DNA of 64,000 nt. It comes from JAXMDC01 sp046349035 (GTDB lineage: Bacteria; Pseudomonadota; Alphaproteobacteria; Rhizobiales; Kaistiaceae). Both the position numbers and the translations under genes were made by a program. The first letter of the stretch is position 1; each line of letters starts with the position of its first letter. The notes beneath the pieces are model-generated. The model saw nothing but the letters and a program-made list of their open reading frames with translations. It searched no databases and was not told where the DNA came from. The stretch spans positions 1 through 64,000 of the forward strand of contig JAXMDC010000005.1 of the NCBI GenBank assembly GCA_046349035.1, given 5' to 3'. Positions 53,572 through 62,072 of the stretch are shown here, one piece after another.

Positions 53572-54465
53572 GTGGCTGATATCAGCGCTTCTTCGGCCTT
53601 GCCGGGAGCTGTTCCGAAGCAGGTCACCCTCTGCGCCGACGATTTCGGCATGTCCGATGGCGTCGATTCGGGAACCGTTGAACTCGTCCGCATGGGCCGG
53701 ATCCACGCCGTGTCCTGTCTCACCGCGCCTCGCCGCTGGCCAATGGCCGCGCAGCGCCTCCGTGAATTGCCGAGCGAGGTGTCGATCGGGCTGCATCTGA
53801 CGCTGACGGCCATCCCCGAGGCCGGCCCGACCGCTCCCGGGGCGGCCGAACCGGGAGACCCGGGTCCGGCCGGGCTAATCCTTCGCGGCCTTCTTGGCCG
53901 GCTCGATCGCGACGCCATCGCCCATCGCTTGCGCTGCCAACTCGATCTCTTCGAGGACGGCCTCGGCCGCCCGCCGGACCACCTCGACGGCCACCAACAC
54001 GCCCAGGCGGTCTTCGGCATCCCGGACCTGCTCCACGAAGTGCTTGCCGAGCGGTACGGCGCCGCCCTCCCCTGGGTTCGCGTGACGGCTCCCTGCTTGC
54101 CGGCCGCACCTGGCGCCGCGCTCAACCGTTGGGTGATCGAGCGGCTTGGGCGTCATCAGCGCCGGGTGCTCGCAGCCACGCCTCTCCGCGCCAACCGCAG
54201 TTTCGGCGGCATCCGCCGTTTCAACGAGCCGCAGCCTTACGCCGACTTATTGGAGGTGCAATTGCGGGCCGCCACCGCAACCGGCACTCTGATCATGTGC
54301 CACCCTGCCGCCGATCCCTCTTCGCCCGGAGACCCGATCGCCGGGGCTCGACGGACCGAATTTGCCTTCCTCGCCGGCTCCGACCTCCCGGCCGTTCTCG
54401 ACCGCTCGGGTTGCCGGCTTGGCCCTCTGGCCGCAACCGCCCTTTCAGAGCTCCCCGGAGGTTGA
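53572..54465 (+). CDS. YdjC/ChbG-like carbohydrate deacetylase (HpnK family)
   Basis: The 297-residue protein has TLCADDFGMSDGVDSGTVEL (metal Asp-Asp, about 19-38), IGLHLTLTAIPEAGP (His ligand) and DHLDGHQHAQAVFGIPDLLH (His-x-His motif). These are the marks of the YdjC/ChbG family, which includes hopanoid-associated HpnK. No other hpn gene is in view, so hopanoid involvement is only possible. The start is a GTG. ugd lies 67 bases downstream. Confidence 0.87.
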   Translation: MADISASSALPGAVPKQVTLCADDFGMSDGVDSGTVELVRMGRIHAVSCLTAPRRWPMAAQRLRELPSEVSIGLHLTLTAIPEAGPTAPGAAEPGDPGPAGLILRGLLGRLDRDAIAHRLRCQLDLFEDGLGRPPDHLDGHQHAQAVFGIPDLLHEVLAERYGAALPWVRVTAPCLPAAPGAALNRWVIERLGRHQRRVLAATPLRANRSFGGIRRFNEPQPYADLLEVQLRAATATGTLIMCHPAADPSSPGDPIAGARRTEFAFLAGSDLPAVLDRSGCRLGPLAATALSELPGG

Positions 54466-54532
54466 CGGCGGGCCGCGGCCAGGACATGGCCTTGTCGCGC
54501 GGCACGGTCCCGCCCAATAGGGAAACCCGGAA

Positions 54533-55867
54533 ATGAACCTCACGATGATCGGTGCCGGCTATGTCGGTTTGGTCACCGGCGCCTGCCTCGCCGACTTCGG
54601 ACATGACGTGACCTGCGTCGATACCGACCGCGCACGCCTCGACGCCCTGAACGCCGGCCGCATCCCGATCTACGAGCCCGGCCTTGAACGCATCGTGGCA
54701 TCCAACAGGATGGCGCGCCGCCTGATCTTCTCGACCGATGTCGCCAAGGCAATCGCCTCCGCCGACGCTGTCTTCATTTGCGTCGGCACCCCCGCCGATC
54801 CGCATCACGGCCGCGCCGAACTCAGCTATGTCCGCGCCGCCGCCCAGACGATTGCCGCCGCCATGGCCGACCGCATCCTGGTGGTGATCAAGTCGACGGT
54901 GCCGGTCGGCACCGGCGACGAAGTCGAGCGGATCATCCGCACTGCCCGGCCTGCGGCCAAAGTCGCTGTGGTCTCCAACCCGGAGTTTCTTCGCGAGGGG
55001 GCGGCGATCGAGGACTTCAAGCACCCTAACCGTATCGTCGTCGGCACCACGGACGAAGCGGCGCGCGCGACAATGACGGAGATATATCGTCCGCTCTTCC
55101 TCAATCAGTCGCCGATGCTGTTCACCGACCGGCGCACCGCGGAACTGGTCAAATACGCGTCAAACGCCTTCCTCGCGACCAAGATCACCTTCATCAACGA
55201 AATCGCCGACCTTTGCGAACGTGTCGGGGCCGACGTTCAGGACGTTGCCCGGGGGATGGGGCTCGACAATCGGATCGGGCCGAAGTTCCTGCATCCCGGT
55301 CCCGGCTTCGGCGGTTCGTGCTTCCCCAAGGACACGCTGGCGCTGGCCGGCACGGCGCGCGACGCGGGAGTGAGGCTCCGCATTGTCGACGCCGTGGTCA
55401 GCGCCAACAACGCCCGCAAAGACGCGATGGCGCACCGTGTCATCGAAGCGCTTGGCGGCTCGGCTACCGGCCGCACCGTCGCGATCCTCGGACTCACCTT
55501 CAAGCCCAACACCGATGACATGCGCGAAGCCCCGTCCCTCGCCATTGTTGCCGGACTTCGCGCGGCCGGCGCCACCATCCGCGCTTACGACCCGGAAGGA
55601 ACCGAGGCCGCGCGGGCCGTCCTCGGCGAGAGCGTGAGTTATGCGACCGACCCCTATGATTGCGCCACCGGCGCCGACGCCCTGGTCATTGTCACGGAGT
55701 GGGAAGCGTTCCGTGCGCTCGACCTCTCGCGGCTGAAATCGGCGCTGGCACAACCCCTCATTGTCGACCTACGAAACGTCTACCGACCGTCGGACGTGAT
55801 ATCCCGCGGTCTGGCGTATCGATCGATCGGCCGCCGGGCGCGGGATCTCGGGGAAAAGCCGGCTTAA
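54533..55867 (+). CDS. ugd: UDP-glucose 6-dehydrogenase Ugd
   Basis: The 444-residue enzyme has the NAD site NLTMIGAGYVGLVTGACLAD, the central AELVKYASNAFLATKITFIN, and the catalytic Cys in GPGFGGSCFPKDTLALAG (about 263). It oxidises UDP-glucose to UDP-glucuronate for polysaccharide or lipid decoration. There is no glycosyltransferase next to it. GGAAA lies shortly before the ATG. Confidence 0.95.
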   Translation: MNLTMIGAGYVGLVTGACLADFGHDVTCVDTDRARLDALNAGRIPIYEPGLERIVASNRMARRLIFSTDVAKAIASADAVFICVGTPADPHHGRAELSYVRAAAQTIAAAMADRILVVIKSTVPVGTGDEVERIIRTARPAAKVAVVSNPEFLREGAAIEDFKHPNRIVVGTTDEAARATMTEIYRPLFLNQSPMLFTDRRTAELVKYASNAFLATKITFINEIADLCERVGADVQDVARGMGLDNRIGPKFLHPGPGFGGSCFPKDTLALAGTARDAGVRLRIVDAVVSANNARKDAMAHRVIEALGGSATGRTVAILGLTFKPNTDDMREAPSLAIVAGLRAAGATIRAYDPEGTEAARAVLGESVSYATDPYDCATGADALVIVTEWEAFRALDLSRLKSALAQPLIVDLRNVYRPSDVISRGLAYRSIGRRARDLGEKPA

Positions 55868-55950
55868 CTGTCCACGGCAACAACCGTTCCGCATCTTCCC
55901 ATTGGGTGCTTCAATCGCTACTCCTCGCGGCGGGAAAAAAAGCAGGGCCC

Positions 55951-56841
55951 ATGGCCGAACCCTTATTCTTAACGACCAAAGAGCTCGCAACGCTTCTGCG
56001 CGTCAAAGAGCGCAAGGTCTACGACATGGTGGCCGAAGGCTCCGTGCCGCACCGCCGGGTAACCGGTAAGCTCCTGTTCCCCAAAGACGAAATCGAGCGG
56101 TGGCTCCAAGAGTCGCCCGGCACGACTCCTCCACCGGTTTACAAGTCCTCCGCCCAGGCGCTTCAAGTTGTGGCCGGGGCGCAGGATCCCCTCCTGGAAT
56201 GGGCATTGCGCGAGTCGGGGAGCGGCTTGGCGGCCCTTTTTGACGACAGTTACGACGGCGTGGAGCGCCTGAAGGCGCGCGAGGCTGTCGCCGCCTGCCT
56301 TCACGTCTACGATCCGGCTACGTCGGACTGGAACGTCGGCTTCGTCGCCGCCCGCTTCGCCCACGAACCGGTCGCTTTGCTGTCTTTCGCCCGCCGTTCG
56401 CGGGGGCTCCTGCTCGCCCCAAACAATCCCCTGAAGATCCGCTCGATCGCCGATCTCGCCGGAAAGCGGGTCGCCATTCGCGAAGACCGCGCCGGGCGCG
56501 CTCTTGCGGAGCACTTCCTTTCCACCGCCGGCCTTTCCCCGAAGGACGTTAAGATCACTGGTCTGACGTCACGCAGCGAAACCGACGCCGCCGTTGCCCT
56601 GCTCTCCGGCAATGTCGACGCCGCGATCGGCTTGAAGGCGGTGGCCGAACAATTCCGCCTCGGCTACCTCGCCGAGGTCGAGGAGCAGTACGACATCCTC
56701 GTGTTCCGCCGCGCCTATTTCGAGCCGCCGCTACAGAAGCTGTTTGCCTTCTGTCGCACTCAGGCATTCCGCGACCACGCGGCCAAACTGTCCGGCTACG
56801 ACCTCAGCGACCTCGGCGAAGTCCGCTTCAACGGCCTCTAA
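55951..56841 (+). CDS. One-component regulator: excisionase-type HTH fused to PBP-like sensor
   Basis: The product is 296 residues from the ATG at 55951. It has an N-terminal MerR/excisionase-type HTH (LFLTTKELATLLRVKERKVY, then PHRRVTGKLLFPKDEIERWL). A PBP-like substrate-binding domain spans about 85-290 (LLLAPNNPLKIRSIADLAGK, then SGNVDAAIGLKAVAEQFRLG). Related proteins are often linked to molybdate/tungstate control or cofactor use; that link here is inference, although two Mo-enzymes are in this window. No transporter gene is adjacent. Confidence 0.85.
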   Translation: MAEPLFLTTKELATLLRVKERKVYDMVAEGSVPHRRVTGKLLFPKDEIERWLQESPGTTPPPVYKSSAQALQVVAGAQDPLLEWALRESGSGLAALFDDSYDGVERLKAREAVAACLHVYDPATSDWNVGFVAARFAHEPVALLSFARRSRGLLLAPNNPLKIRSIADLAGKRVAIREDRAGRALAEHFLSTAGLSPKDVKITGLTSRSETDAAVALLSGNVDAAIGLKAVAEQFRLGYLAEVEEQYDILVFRRAYFEPPLQKLFAFCRTQAFRDHAAKLSGYDLSDLGEVRFNGL

Positions 56842-56922
56842 TCGCCGCCGGTCGCCGCCGCTCCTCTCCTCTGCCTTTGCGGTAACTCGGCAGCTGCGGC
56901 CCTGCCCGATGGTCGGCGGAAA

Positions 56923-56973
56923 TTTGATCAAATTACGCTCACAAAAACTTTATTAATCATATTGCTTTGATCA
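56923..56973. promoter_or_regulatory. Repeated TTTGATCA palindromes upstream of the DUF1344 gene
   Basis: TTTGATCAAA (56923-56932) is a perfect palindrome and TTTGATCA (56966-56973) repeats its core 43 bases on, about four helical turns, in an AT-rich patch. It may be an operator for an unknown dimer. It is not a good FNR or CRP box. Confidence 0.35.
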
Positions 56974-57087
56974 CGAATTCGAGAGATGCTGTTTTTGCGT
57001 CACGAGGGACGGCCTGGAAAACCAAAAAGAAGGCGTCGGTCGGCCCTCGCCGCCAAGAAGAACAAGAACCCTGATGGGAGCCAACAA

Positions 57088-57342
57088 ATGCGTAAGCTGT
57101 TGTTCTCGGCCGCGGCTGCGGCCTTGTTCGCCACTGTATCGGTCGCCAATGCCGCCGACGTCACCGGCACGATCAAGTCGGTCGATGCCACGAAGGCGTC
57201 CATTACACTGGACGACGGCAAGACCTACCAGCTGCCGGCAAGCCTCAAGCCCGGCGACATGAAGGTCGGCGCCAAGGTCAAGGTGACCTTCACCACGGCG
57301 AACAACCAGAACATGGTCAGCACGATCTCCGCCGCGCAGTAA
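57088..57342 (+). CDS. Small secreted DUF1344 protein
   Basis: The product is 84 residues from the ATG at 57088 (GATGGGAGCC upstream); an in-frame start at 56986 adds a Lys/Arg-rich stretch that is not signal-like and is rejected. It has a signal peptide (MRKLLFSAAAAALFATVSVA then NAA) and a small beta-rich domain: GTIKSVDATKASITLDDGKT and LPASLKPGDMKVGAKVKVTF. DUF1344 proteins are small periplasmic proteins of unknown role. A hairpin follows. Confidence 0.85.
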   Translation: MRKLLFSAAAAALFATVSVANAADVTGTIKSVDATKASITLDDGKTYQLPASLKPGDMKVGAKVKVTFTTANNQNMVSTISAAQ

Positions 57343-57358
57343 CGCGGCCGAGGACGGT

Positions 57359-57383
57359 GACGGCGAACGTTCGACTCGCCGTC
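57359..57383 (+). terminator. Possible terminator after the DUF1344 gene
   Basis: GACGGCGA (57359-57366) and TCGCCGTC (57376-57383) form a perfect 8-bp stem with a 9-base loop, but no T-run follows, so it may only be a 3' stabilising hairpin. Confidence 0.4.
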
Positions 57384-57500
57384 TCCGATTGTTGAGAGAA
57401 GTACGACCGGAAGCGCCTGCGGCGGTCAGACGAGAAGCCTGGCCGCCGCTTGCTGTGGTCGTCGGCTTCAGGCGCAAATTGTTTAAAAATTTATGATTTA

Positions 57501-57560
57501 GGGGGCCTTAACGGCTGACCTTGTATCGCCTTGGTCGAACTGCGTCGACACGAGGCCCCC
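57501..57560 (+). promoter_or_regulatory. Inverted repeat spanning the leader of the MshEN-AAA gene
   Basis: GGGGGCCT (57501-57508) is complementary to AGGCCCCC (57553-57560), whose end touches the ATG at 57562. The downstream arm covers the GAGG that serves as the ribosome site, so pairing could hide it. A role in control is inferred. Confidence 0.35.
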
Positions 57561-57561
57561 A

Positions 57562-59085
57562 ATGTTCATCGGTGATCTGCTGATCGCGCACGGACTGGTC
57601 AACCAGGCCGACATCAACGCCGCCTTGGATCGCCAGCGCACGCAAGGCGGCCTCCTCGGCGAGAACCTCATCGCCCTCGGCAAGATCACGCCATCCGATC
57701 TCGCCTCCATCATCCAGAGTGCCCCTCAGCCGCCAAAGAGCATTGCCGAGACCGGCATCGCCCAAGCCGACCTCCTCAACCTAATGATGAAGGCGATGTA
57801 TTCGGCCGCCGCGGAGACGGCGAGCAAGATCGCGGATGTCATCAAGCTGCCGCATCGCATCGTGCAGTTGCTGACCGAGGAGGCCCGCGAACGCAAACTG
57901 ATCGAGGCGCTCGGTGGCACCGGCGGCACGCTGGCCCTTTCCGAGCTCCGCTTCACCTTGACCGAAAAAGGCAAGGCCTGGGCGCTCGACGCTCTCAGCC
58001 AGAACCAGTATGTCGGGCCGGCGCCGGTGCCGCTTACCGACTACACCGACCGCATCCGCCGCCAACGCATTTCCGGCGAGCGCGTCGACCGCGAACAGGT
58101 CGACCACGCCTTCGCCAATCTGATCATTTCCGAGGAGTTCGTCCGCGCGGTCGGCCCGGCCATCAACTCGGGCCGCTCCATCCTGCTTTACGGCCCGCCC
58201 GGCAACGGCAAGACATCGGTGGCCGAGCGCATCGGCAGTGTCTTTGCCGACGTCATCTACATTCCCTACTGCTTCGAGGTCGAAGGCCAGATCATCAAGG
58301 TCTTCGACCCGAGCATCCACAAGGCGGCGATGACCGCGGCCGACTCCGCCAGCAAGGGCACGGCGCTCCGCCGCGAGGACTTCGACCGCCGCTGGGTCGC
58401 TTGCCGCCGGCCGTTCATCGTCACCGGCGGCGAGTTGACCTTGGAGATGCTCGACCTCTCGTTCAATGCCATTGCCAAGTTTTACGAAGCGCCGCTGCAC
58501 ATTAAGGCGCTCGGCGGCACGTTCGTGATCGACGACTTCGGCCGTCAGATCATCAAGCCTGAGGAACTCCTCAACCGCTGGATCGTCCCGCTCGAAAGCC
58601 GGGTCGAGTATCTGAAGCTACACACCGGCAAGAGCTTCTCGCTGCCCTTCGACGAGTTGGTGATCTTTTCAACCAACTTGGCGCCCCGCGATCTGATGGA
58701 TCCGGCGTTCCTGCGCCGCATTCCCTACAAGATGGAGGTTGGCGGGCCGCCGCCGGACGAATACCGCCGCATTTTCAAGACCGTGGCCAACGGCATGAAA
58801 ATCGATGTCTCTGACGAGATCATCGATTTCGTACTCGCCGAGTTGCGCGAACGAAACGACTTCCCGCTTGCCGGCTACCAGCCGAAGTTCATTATCGAGC
58901 AAGTCAAAGCCGCCTGTAAATTCGAGGGCACTCCCGAGGCGTGCACGATCGATCTCGTCAAAATGGCACTCGGCAATCTCTATACCAAGGACACTCCGGG
59001 CTTTGGCGTGACCGCCGCCGCCCGCGCCAGGTCGCCCGAGGCACAGCAGGAGTTGGCACGCCAGGCTTTCCCGAACGCCGCCTGA
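57562..59085 (+). CDS. AAA+ ATPase with N-terminal MshEN-like domain
   Basis: The 507-residue protein begins with two MshEN-like units: FIGDLLIAHGLVNQADINAA then LDRQ (2-24), and LLGENLIALGKITPSDLASI (31-50). They fit the pattern RLGxxLxxxGxxxxxxLxxxLxxQ of c-di-GMP-binding MshE, except that the conserved RL is FI or LL. A linker with a winged-helix look (about 70-150) precedes an AAA+ core: Walker A GPPGNGKTS (211-219), Walker B GGTFVIDDFG (about 318-327), sensor-1 VIFSTNLAP (about 367-375) and arginine finger RRIPYKMEV. It has no secretion-ATPase core. Function is unknown; nucleotide-second-messenger control is a hypothesis. Confidence 0.85.
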   Translation: MFIGDLLIAHGLVNQADINAALDRQRTQGGLLGENLIALGKITPSDLASIIQSAPQPPKSIAETGIAQADLLNLMMKAMYSAAAETASKIADVIKLPHRIVQLLTEEARERKLIEALGGTGGTLALSELRFTLTEKGKAWALDALSQNQYVGPAPVPLTDYTDRIRRQRISGERVDREQVDHAFANLIISEEFVRAVGPAINSGRSILLYGPPGNGKTSVAERIGSVFADVIYIPYCFEVEGQIIKVFDPSIHKAAMTAADSASKGTALRREDFDRRWVACRRPFIVTGGELTLEMLDLSFNAIAKFYEAPLHIKALGGTFVIDDFGRQIIKPEELLNRWIVPLESRVEYLKLHTGKSFSLPFDELVIFSTNLAPRDLMDPAFLRRIPYKMEVGGPPPDEYRRIFKTVANGMKIDVSDEIIDFVLAELRERNDFPLAGYQPKFIIEQVKAACKFEGTPEACTIDLVKMALGNLYTKDTPGFGVTAAARARSPEAQQELARQAFPNAA

Positions 59086-59179
59086 CCCCAGGCGGCCTGC
59101 GCTTGACCTGGTGATCCGATCGCAAGAACCTCGGAGCGGAGGTCGGCGGCACCGATCTCTTGCACCAGGGTGATTGACG

Positions 59180-59815
59180 ATGAGTCCTCGCGCCTTAGCC
59201 GCCCTCCTCTATGTCCTTGGCCCTGGTCTCGCGCAGGCCGAGACCGTCGCCTTCGCCGACGAGCGGCAGGGCACGCTGCCGGCGGCCTTCGAGACCGCTC
59301 TCACCGGCCAGGGCAAACCGGGTCGGTGGGAGGTCGTCGACGACCCGACTGCATCCGCAGGCAAGGCGCTGGCGCAGCTAAGCGCCGAAGCCACCGATTA
59401 CCACTTTCCCCTCGCCGTGCACCGCACGGCGAGGGGTACCGACGTCGAAGCGACCGCTCGCTTCAAGGCGGTCTCCGGACGGATCGACCAAGCGGGCGGC
59501 GTGGTCGTCCGCTATGTCGATGCCGACAACTACTACCTCACCCGCGCCAACGCTTTGGAAGACAACGTCACGCTCTATCGCGTGGTGCGCGGATCGCGAC
59601 AGCAGATCGCCAGCGCTCGCGTGCCGGTCTCTTCCGGCCAATGGCATACGCTCGCGCTGAAGGCAGAGGGCACCCGCCTGACCGTTACCTTTGATGGCAA
59701 GGCCGTCGTGACCGCGACCGACGCGACCTTCACCGGTCCGGGGCGCATCGGCCTTTGGACCAAGGCTGATAGTGTCACCTACTTCGATCGTCTCGCCATT
59801 GACGTAACCCGATAA
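59180..59815 (+). CDS. Secreted concanavalin A-like (LamG/DUF1080-type) protein
   Basis: The product is 211 residues from the ATG at 59180, with a signal peptide (MSPRALAALLYVLGPGLAQA). The remainder is a jelly-roll-like domain: ATARFKAVSGRIDQAGGVVV, RYVDADNYYLTRANALEDNV and WHTLALKAEGTRLTVTFDGK, ending GPGRIGLWTKADSVTYFDRL. The pattern matches DUF1080/laminin-G-like carbohydrate-binding proteins; catalytic residues are not evident. A perfect 13-bp inverted repeat lies inside the gene. Confidence 0.8.
   Translation: MSPRALAALLYVLGPGLAQAETVAFADERQGTLPAAFETALTGQGKPGRWEVVDDPTASAGKALAQLSAEATDYHFPLAVHRTARGTDVEATARFKAVSGRIDQAGGVVVRYVDADNYYLTRANALEDNVTLYRVVRGSRQQIASARVPVSSGQWHTLALKAEGTRLTVTFDGKAVVTATDATFTGPGRIGLWTKADSVTYFDRLAIDVTR
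59408..59436. repeat. Perfect 13-bp inverted repeat inside the ConA-like gene
   Basis: Arms CCCCTCGCCGTGC (59408-59420) and GCACGGCGAGGGG (59424-59436) flank ACC. The hairpin is strong and within the coding frame (PLAVHRTARGT). Confidence 0.7.
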
Positions 59816-59829
59816 GCGGTACTGCCCCT

Positions 59830-60069
59830 TCAGGCCGGGATCAGGCCGAAGTGGTCGACGTCCTGCAGGTGCTCGTTCTCCTCCACCAGCCAGTAGCGAG
59901 CGCCACCGACCCCTTCGCTGACCAGGCGCAAGATCGGCCAGTCGTCCCCACGCCCCTGCTCGTCGGCATTGTAGGCATCGAGCGCCGCCTCCGGGCTGTC
60001 CTCGAAGACAGGAAACTCGTCGGCGATCCCTTCCAAATGGCCCAGACGGCGTATCTTGTAGATTGGCAC
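59830..60069 (-). CDS. Small hypothetical protein
   Basis: The 79-residue acidic protein begins MPIYKIRRLGHLEGIADEFP and ends HLQDVDHFGLIPA. Hydrophobic and charged residues alternate normally and there is no signal or membrane segment. I do not recognise the family. It is convergent with the ConA-like gene and divergent from the BON gene. Confidence 0.6.
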   Translation of the reverse strand: MPIYKIRRLGHLEGIADEFPVFEDSPEAALDAYNADEQGRGDDWPILRLVSEGVGGARYWLVEENEHLQDVDHFGLIPA

Positions 60070-60231
60070 CCACTCACCTCACTGCACTGACCAGCGTGGG
60101 ACCGCCATTGTGGCAGACCGCCCCGCGGTGGGCAAAATCCGGGATTGATCGACGACAAATAAGGCCGGCCCCTACCCTGTAAGAAGGTGATAGAACGAAG
60201 CGAAAAATCGACCCAGCGGAAGCGGCTAGCC

Positions 60232-60978
60232 ATGACTAACGAAGACCTGCGGCGGAAGATCTTGGAGGAACTTGACTGGGATCCCAGCCTCGACGCTGCG
60301 GCGATCGGCGTCGCGGTGCGCGGCAGCATCGTCACCTTGACGGGCCATGTCCGCACGCTGGCCGAGAAGCTGGCGGCCGAGCAGGCCGTCAAACGCGTCC
60401 ACGGGGTCCGCGGCATTGCCGAAGAGATCGAGGTCACCGGTGGCGGCGTCGGCACTAGCGATGACGAGATCGCCCGGCGCGCCGTCATGGTCCTCGATTG
60501 GGATGCGCAGGTTCCCAAGGGCTCGGTCATGATCAAGGTCGAGCACGGTTGGGTGACCCTCAGCGGCGAAGTCGGGTGGCAATTTCAACGCTTGGCGGCG
60601 GCTCAAGTTATCCAGCGCCTTGAGGGCACAAAGGGCATTACCAACGACATTGTCCTCAAAGAACGCAGCGATCAGGCTAATCATCAGTCGATCGAAGCGG
60701 CCATTCGCCGCCGCCTACCGCCGAAGAAGTCCAATGTCTCGATAGCCGTCGAGAAGGGCAAGGTCACGATCGCCGGCAAAGTCAGGAGTTGGGCCGAACG
60801 GGAGGCGATTGAGCACGCCGCCTGGGCCGCGCCAGGCGTCAGCGAGGTTGCGCCCCTCCTCATTCACGATCCCGATCCGGTCGGCCGGACGACCGAGAAC
60901 TGGGCCTTCGCCGCCTTCGGGCTGGCCATCGCCGCGATCATGGCGTTTTACTGGCTGAAGGACATCCTCCACTTCTGA
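60232..60978 (+). CDS. Protein with three BON domains and a C-terminal membrane anchor
   Basis: The product is 248 residues from the ATG at 60232, where the typical BON start (NEDLRRKILEELDWDP) begins. There are three BON-like domains (about 5-70, 80-150 and 155-215), each ending in a V-x-L-x-G-x-V strand: IVTLTGHVRTLAEKLAAEQA, GWVTLSGEVGWQFQRLAAAQ and GKVTIAGKVRSWAEREAIEH. A C-terminal membrane segment is WAFAAFGLAIAAIMAFYWLK (about 222-241). BON domains bind phospholipid or peptidoglycan-linked envelope parts; OsmY-like stress roles are likely but unproven. Confidence 0.88.
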   Translation: MTNEDLRRKILEELDWDPSLDAAAIGVAVRGSIVTLTGHVRTLAEKLAAEQAVKRVHGVRGIAEEIEVTGGGVGTSDDEIARRAVMVLDWDAQVPKGSVMIKVEHGWVTLSGEVGWQFQRLAAAQVIQRLEGTKGITNDIVLKERSDQANHQSIEAAIRRRLPPKKSNVSIAVEKGKVTIAGKVRSWAEREAIEHAAWAAPGVSEVAPLLIHDPDPVGRTTENWAFAAFGLAIAAIMAFYWLKDILHF

Positions 60979-61005
60979 TCGGGAGCGGATAGCGCAGCGG
61001 CAGGC

Positions 61006-61701
61006 CTACACGGCCCGGCCGAACAGCGCCCCAATTCCCGCCGTTGCCGCCATGGCCAGCGCCCCCCAGAACGCGACCCGCGCGGTTGCTGGCAACCACG
61101 CCGCGCCGCCCGCACGGGCGCCAACCGCGCCAAGCAGTCCCAGAAAGATCAGGGAGGCGCCGGCCACGACCAGGCCGACTATCGTCTCCGGTGCTACAAG
61201 CGCGGTGAGAAGCGGCAGCGTTGCCCCGACGGCGAAGGTCGCTGCGGAGGTCAGCGCCGCCTGAACCGGACGAGCCGTGCTGATGTCCGACAGGCCAAGT
61301 TCATCGCGAGCATGCGCCCCCAGCGCGTCCTTCGCCATCATCTGCACGGCGACCTGCCTGGCGAGGGCGGGATCTACCCCCCGCTGCTCGTAGATACCGG
61401 CGAGCTCGCGCACTTCCGCCTCGCGGTCCTGAGCCAATTCCCGCCGTTCGCGTTCAAGGTCGGCACTCTCGCTATCCGACTGCGAACTCACCGACACATA
61501 CTCCCCCGCCGCCATCGACATCGCGCCCGCCACCAGCCCGGCAACGCCGGCCACGATCAGGTCGTGCCGTGAGGCGGCCGCCGACGCCACGCCAACGATC
61601 AGACTGGCGGTGGAAACCAGACCGTCATTGGCGCCCAGCACCGCCGCGCGCAGCCACCCAATCCGGCTGACCACGTGGCTTTCAAGGTGAAGACGGCTCA
61701 C
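61006..61701 (-). CDS. VIT1/CCC1-family iron/manganese transporter
   Basis: The 231-residue protein has five predicted membrane segments and the VIT/CCC1 text ESHVVSRIGWLRAAVLGAND, GLVSTASLIVGVASA and GAMSMAAGEYVSVSSQSDSE. The acidic cytoplasmic loop EREAEVRELAGIYEQRG-like (DREAEVRELAGIYEQRGVDP) is typical. It probably exports Fe2+ or Mn2+. Its ATG overlaps the crcB stop by four bases. Confidence 0.93.
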   Translation of the reverse strand: MSRLHLESHVVSRIGWLRAAVLGANDGLVSTASLIVGVASAAASRHDLIVAGVAGLVAGAMSMAAGEYVSVSSQSDSESADLERERRELAQDREAEVRELAGIYEQRGVDPALARQVAVQMMAKDALGAHARDELGLSDISTARPVQAALTSAATFAVGATLPLLTALVAPETIVGLVVAGASLIFLGLLGAVGARAGGAAWLPATARVAFWGALAMAATAGIGALFGRAV

Positions 61702-62072
61702 GGGAGCCCTCTGGCGATCGTTAGCCCGACGGCAAGGGCGGCGACGGCTATTGCCACCGACCCGGCGGCATAGCCTGCGGCTAGTCCGGGATCACCGCGC
61801 TCGAACAGCATCACCGCATCCATCGAAAAGGCAGAAAACGTCGTGAAACCGCCGAGGATGCCGGTCGTCGCGAAAAGCCGGAGGCCGGGCACCGGGTCGC
61901 CGCGCAGCGCGAAGTAGCCGCCGAGCAGTCCCATCAGCAGCGATCCGACGACATTGACGGCGAGGGTACCGAATGGAAAGGCCGCCCCGAGCGTGCGCGC
62001 CGCCAACCCATTCACTCCATGCCGGAGGGCGGCGCCGACACCACCGCCAAGAAAGACGACCAGGTAATCCAT
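61698..62072 (-). CDS. crcB: Fluoride ion channel CrcB/Fluc
   Basis: The 124-residue four-helix membrane protein has FLGGGVGAALRHGVNGLAAR, the pore-lining TLAVNVVGSLLMGLLGGYFA and TTGILGGFTTFSAFSMDAV. It exports fluoride as a dual-topology dimer. No fluoride riboswitch pattern is seen in the 58 bases upstream. It sits between ctpA and the VIT gene. Confidence 0.94.
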   Translation of the reverse strand: MDYLVVFLGGGVGAALRHGVNGLAARTLGAAFPFGTLAVNVVGSLLMGLLGGYFALRGDPVPGLRLFATTGILGGFTTFSAFSMDAVMLFERGDPGLAAGYAAGSVAIAVAALAVGLTIARGLP

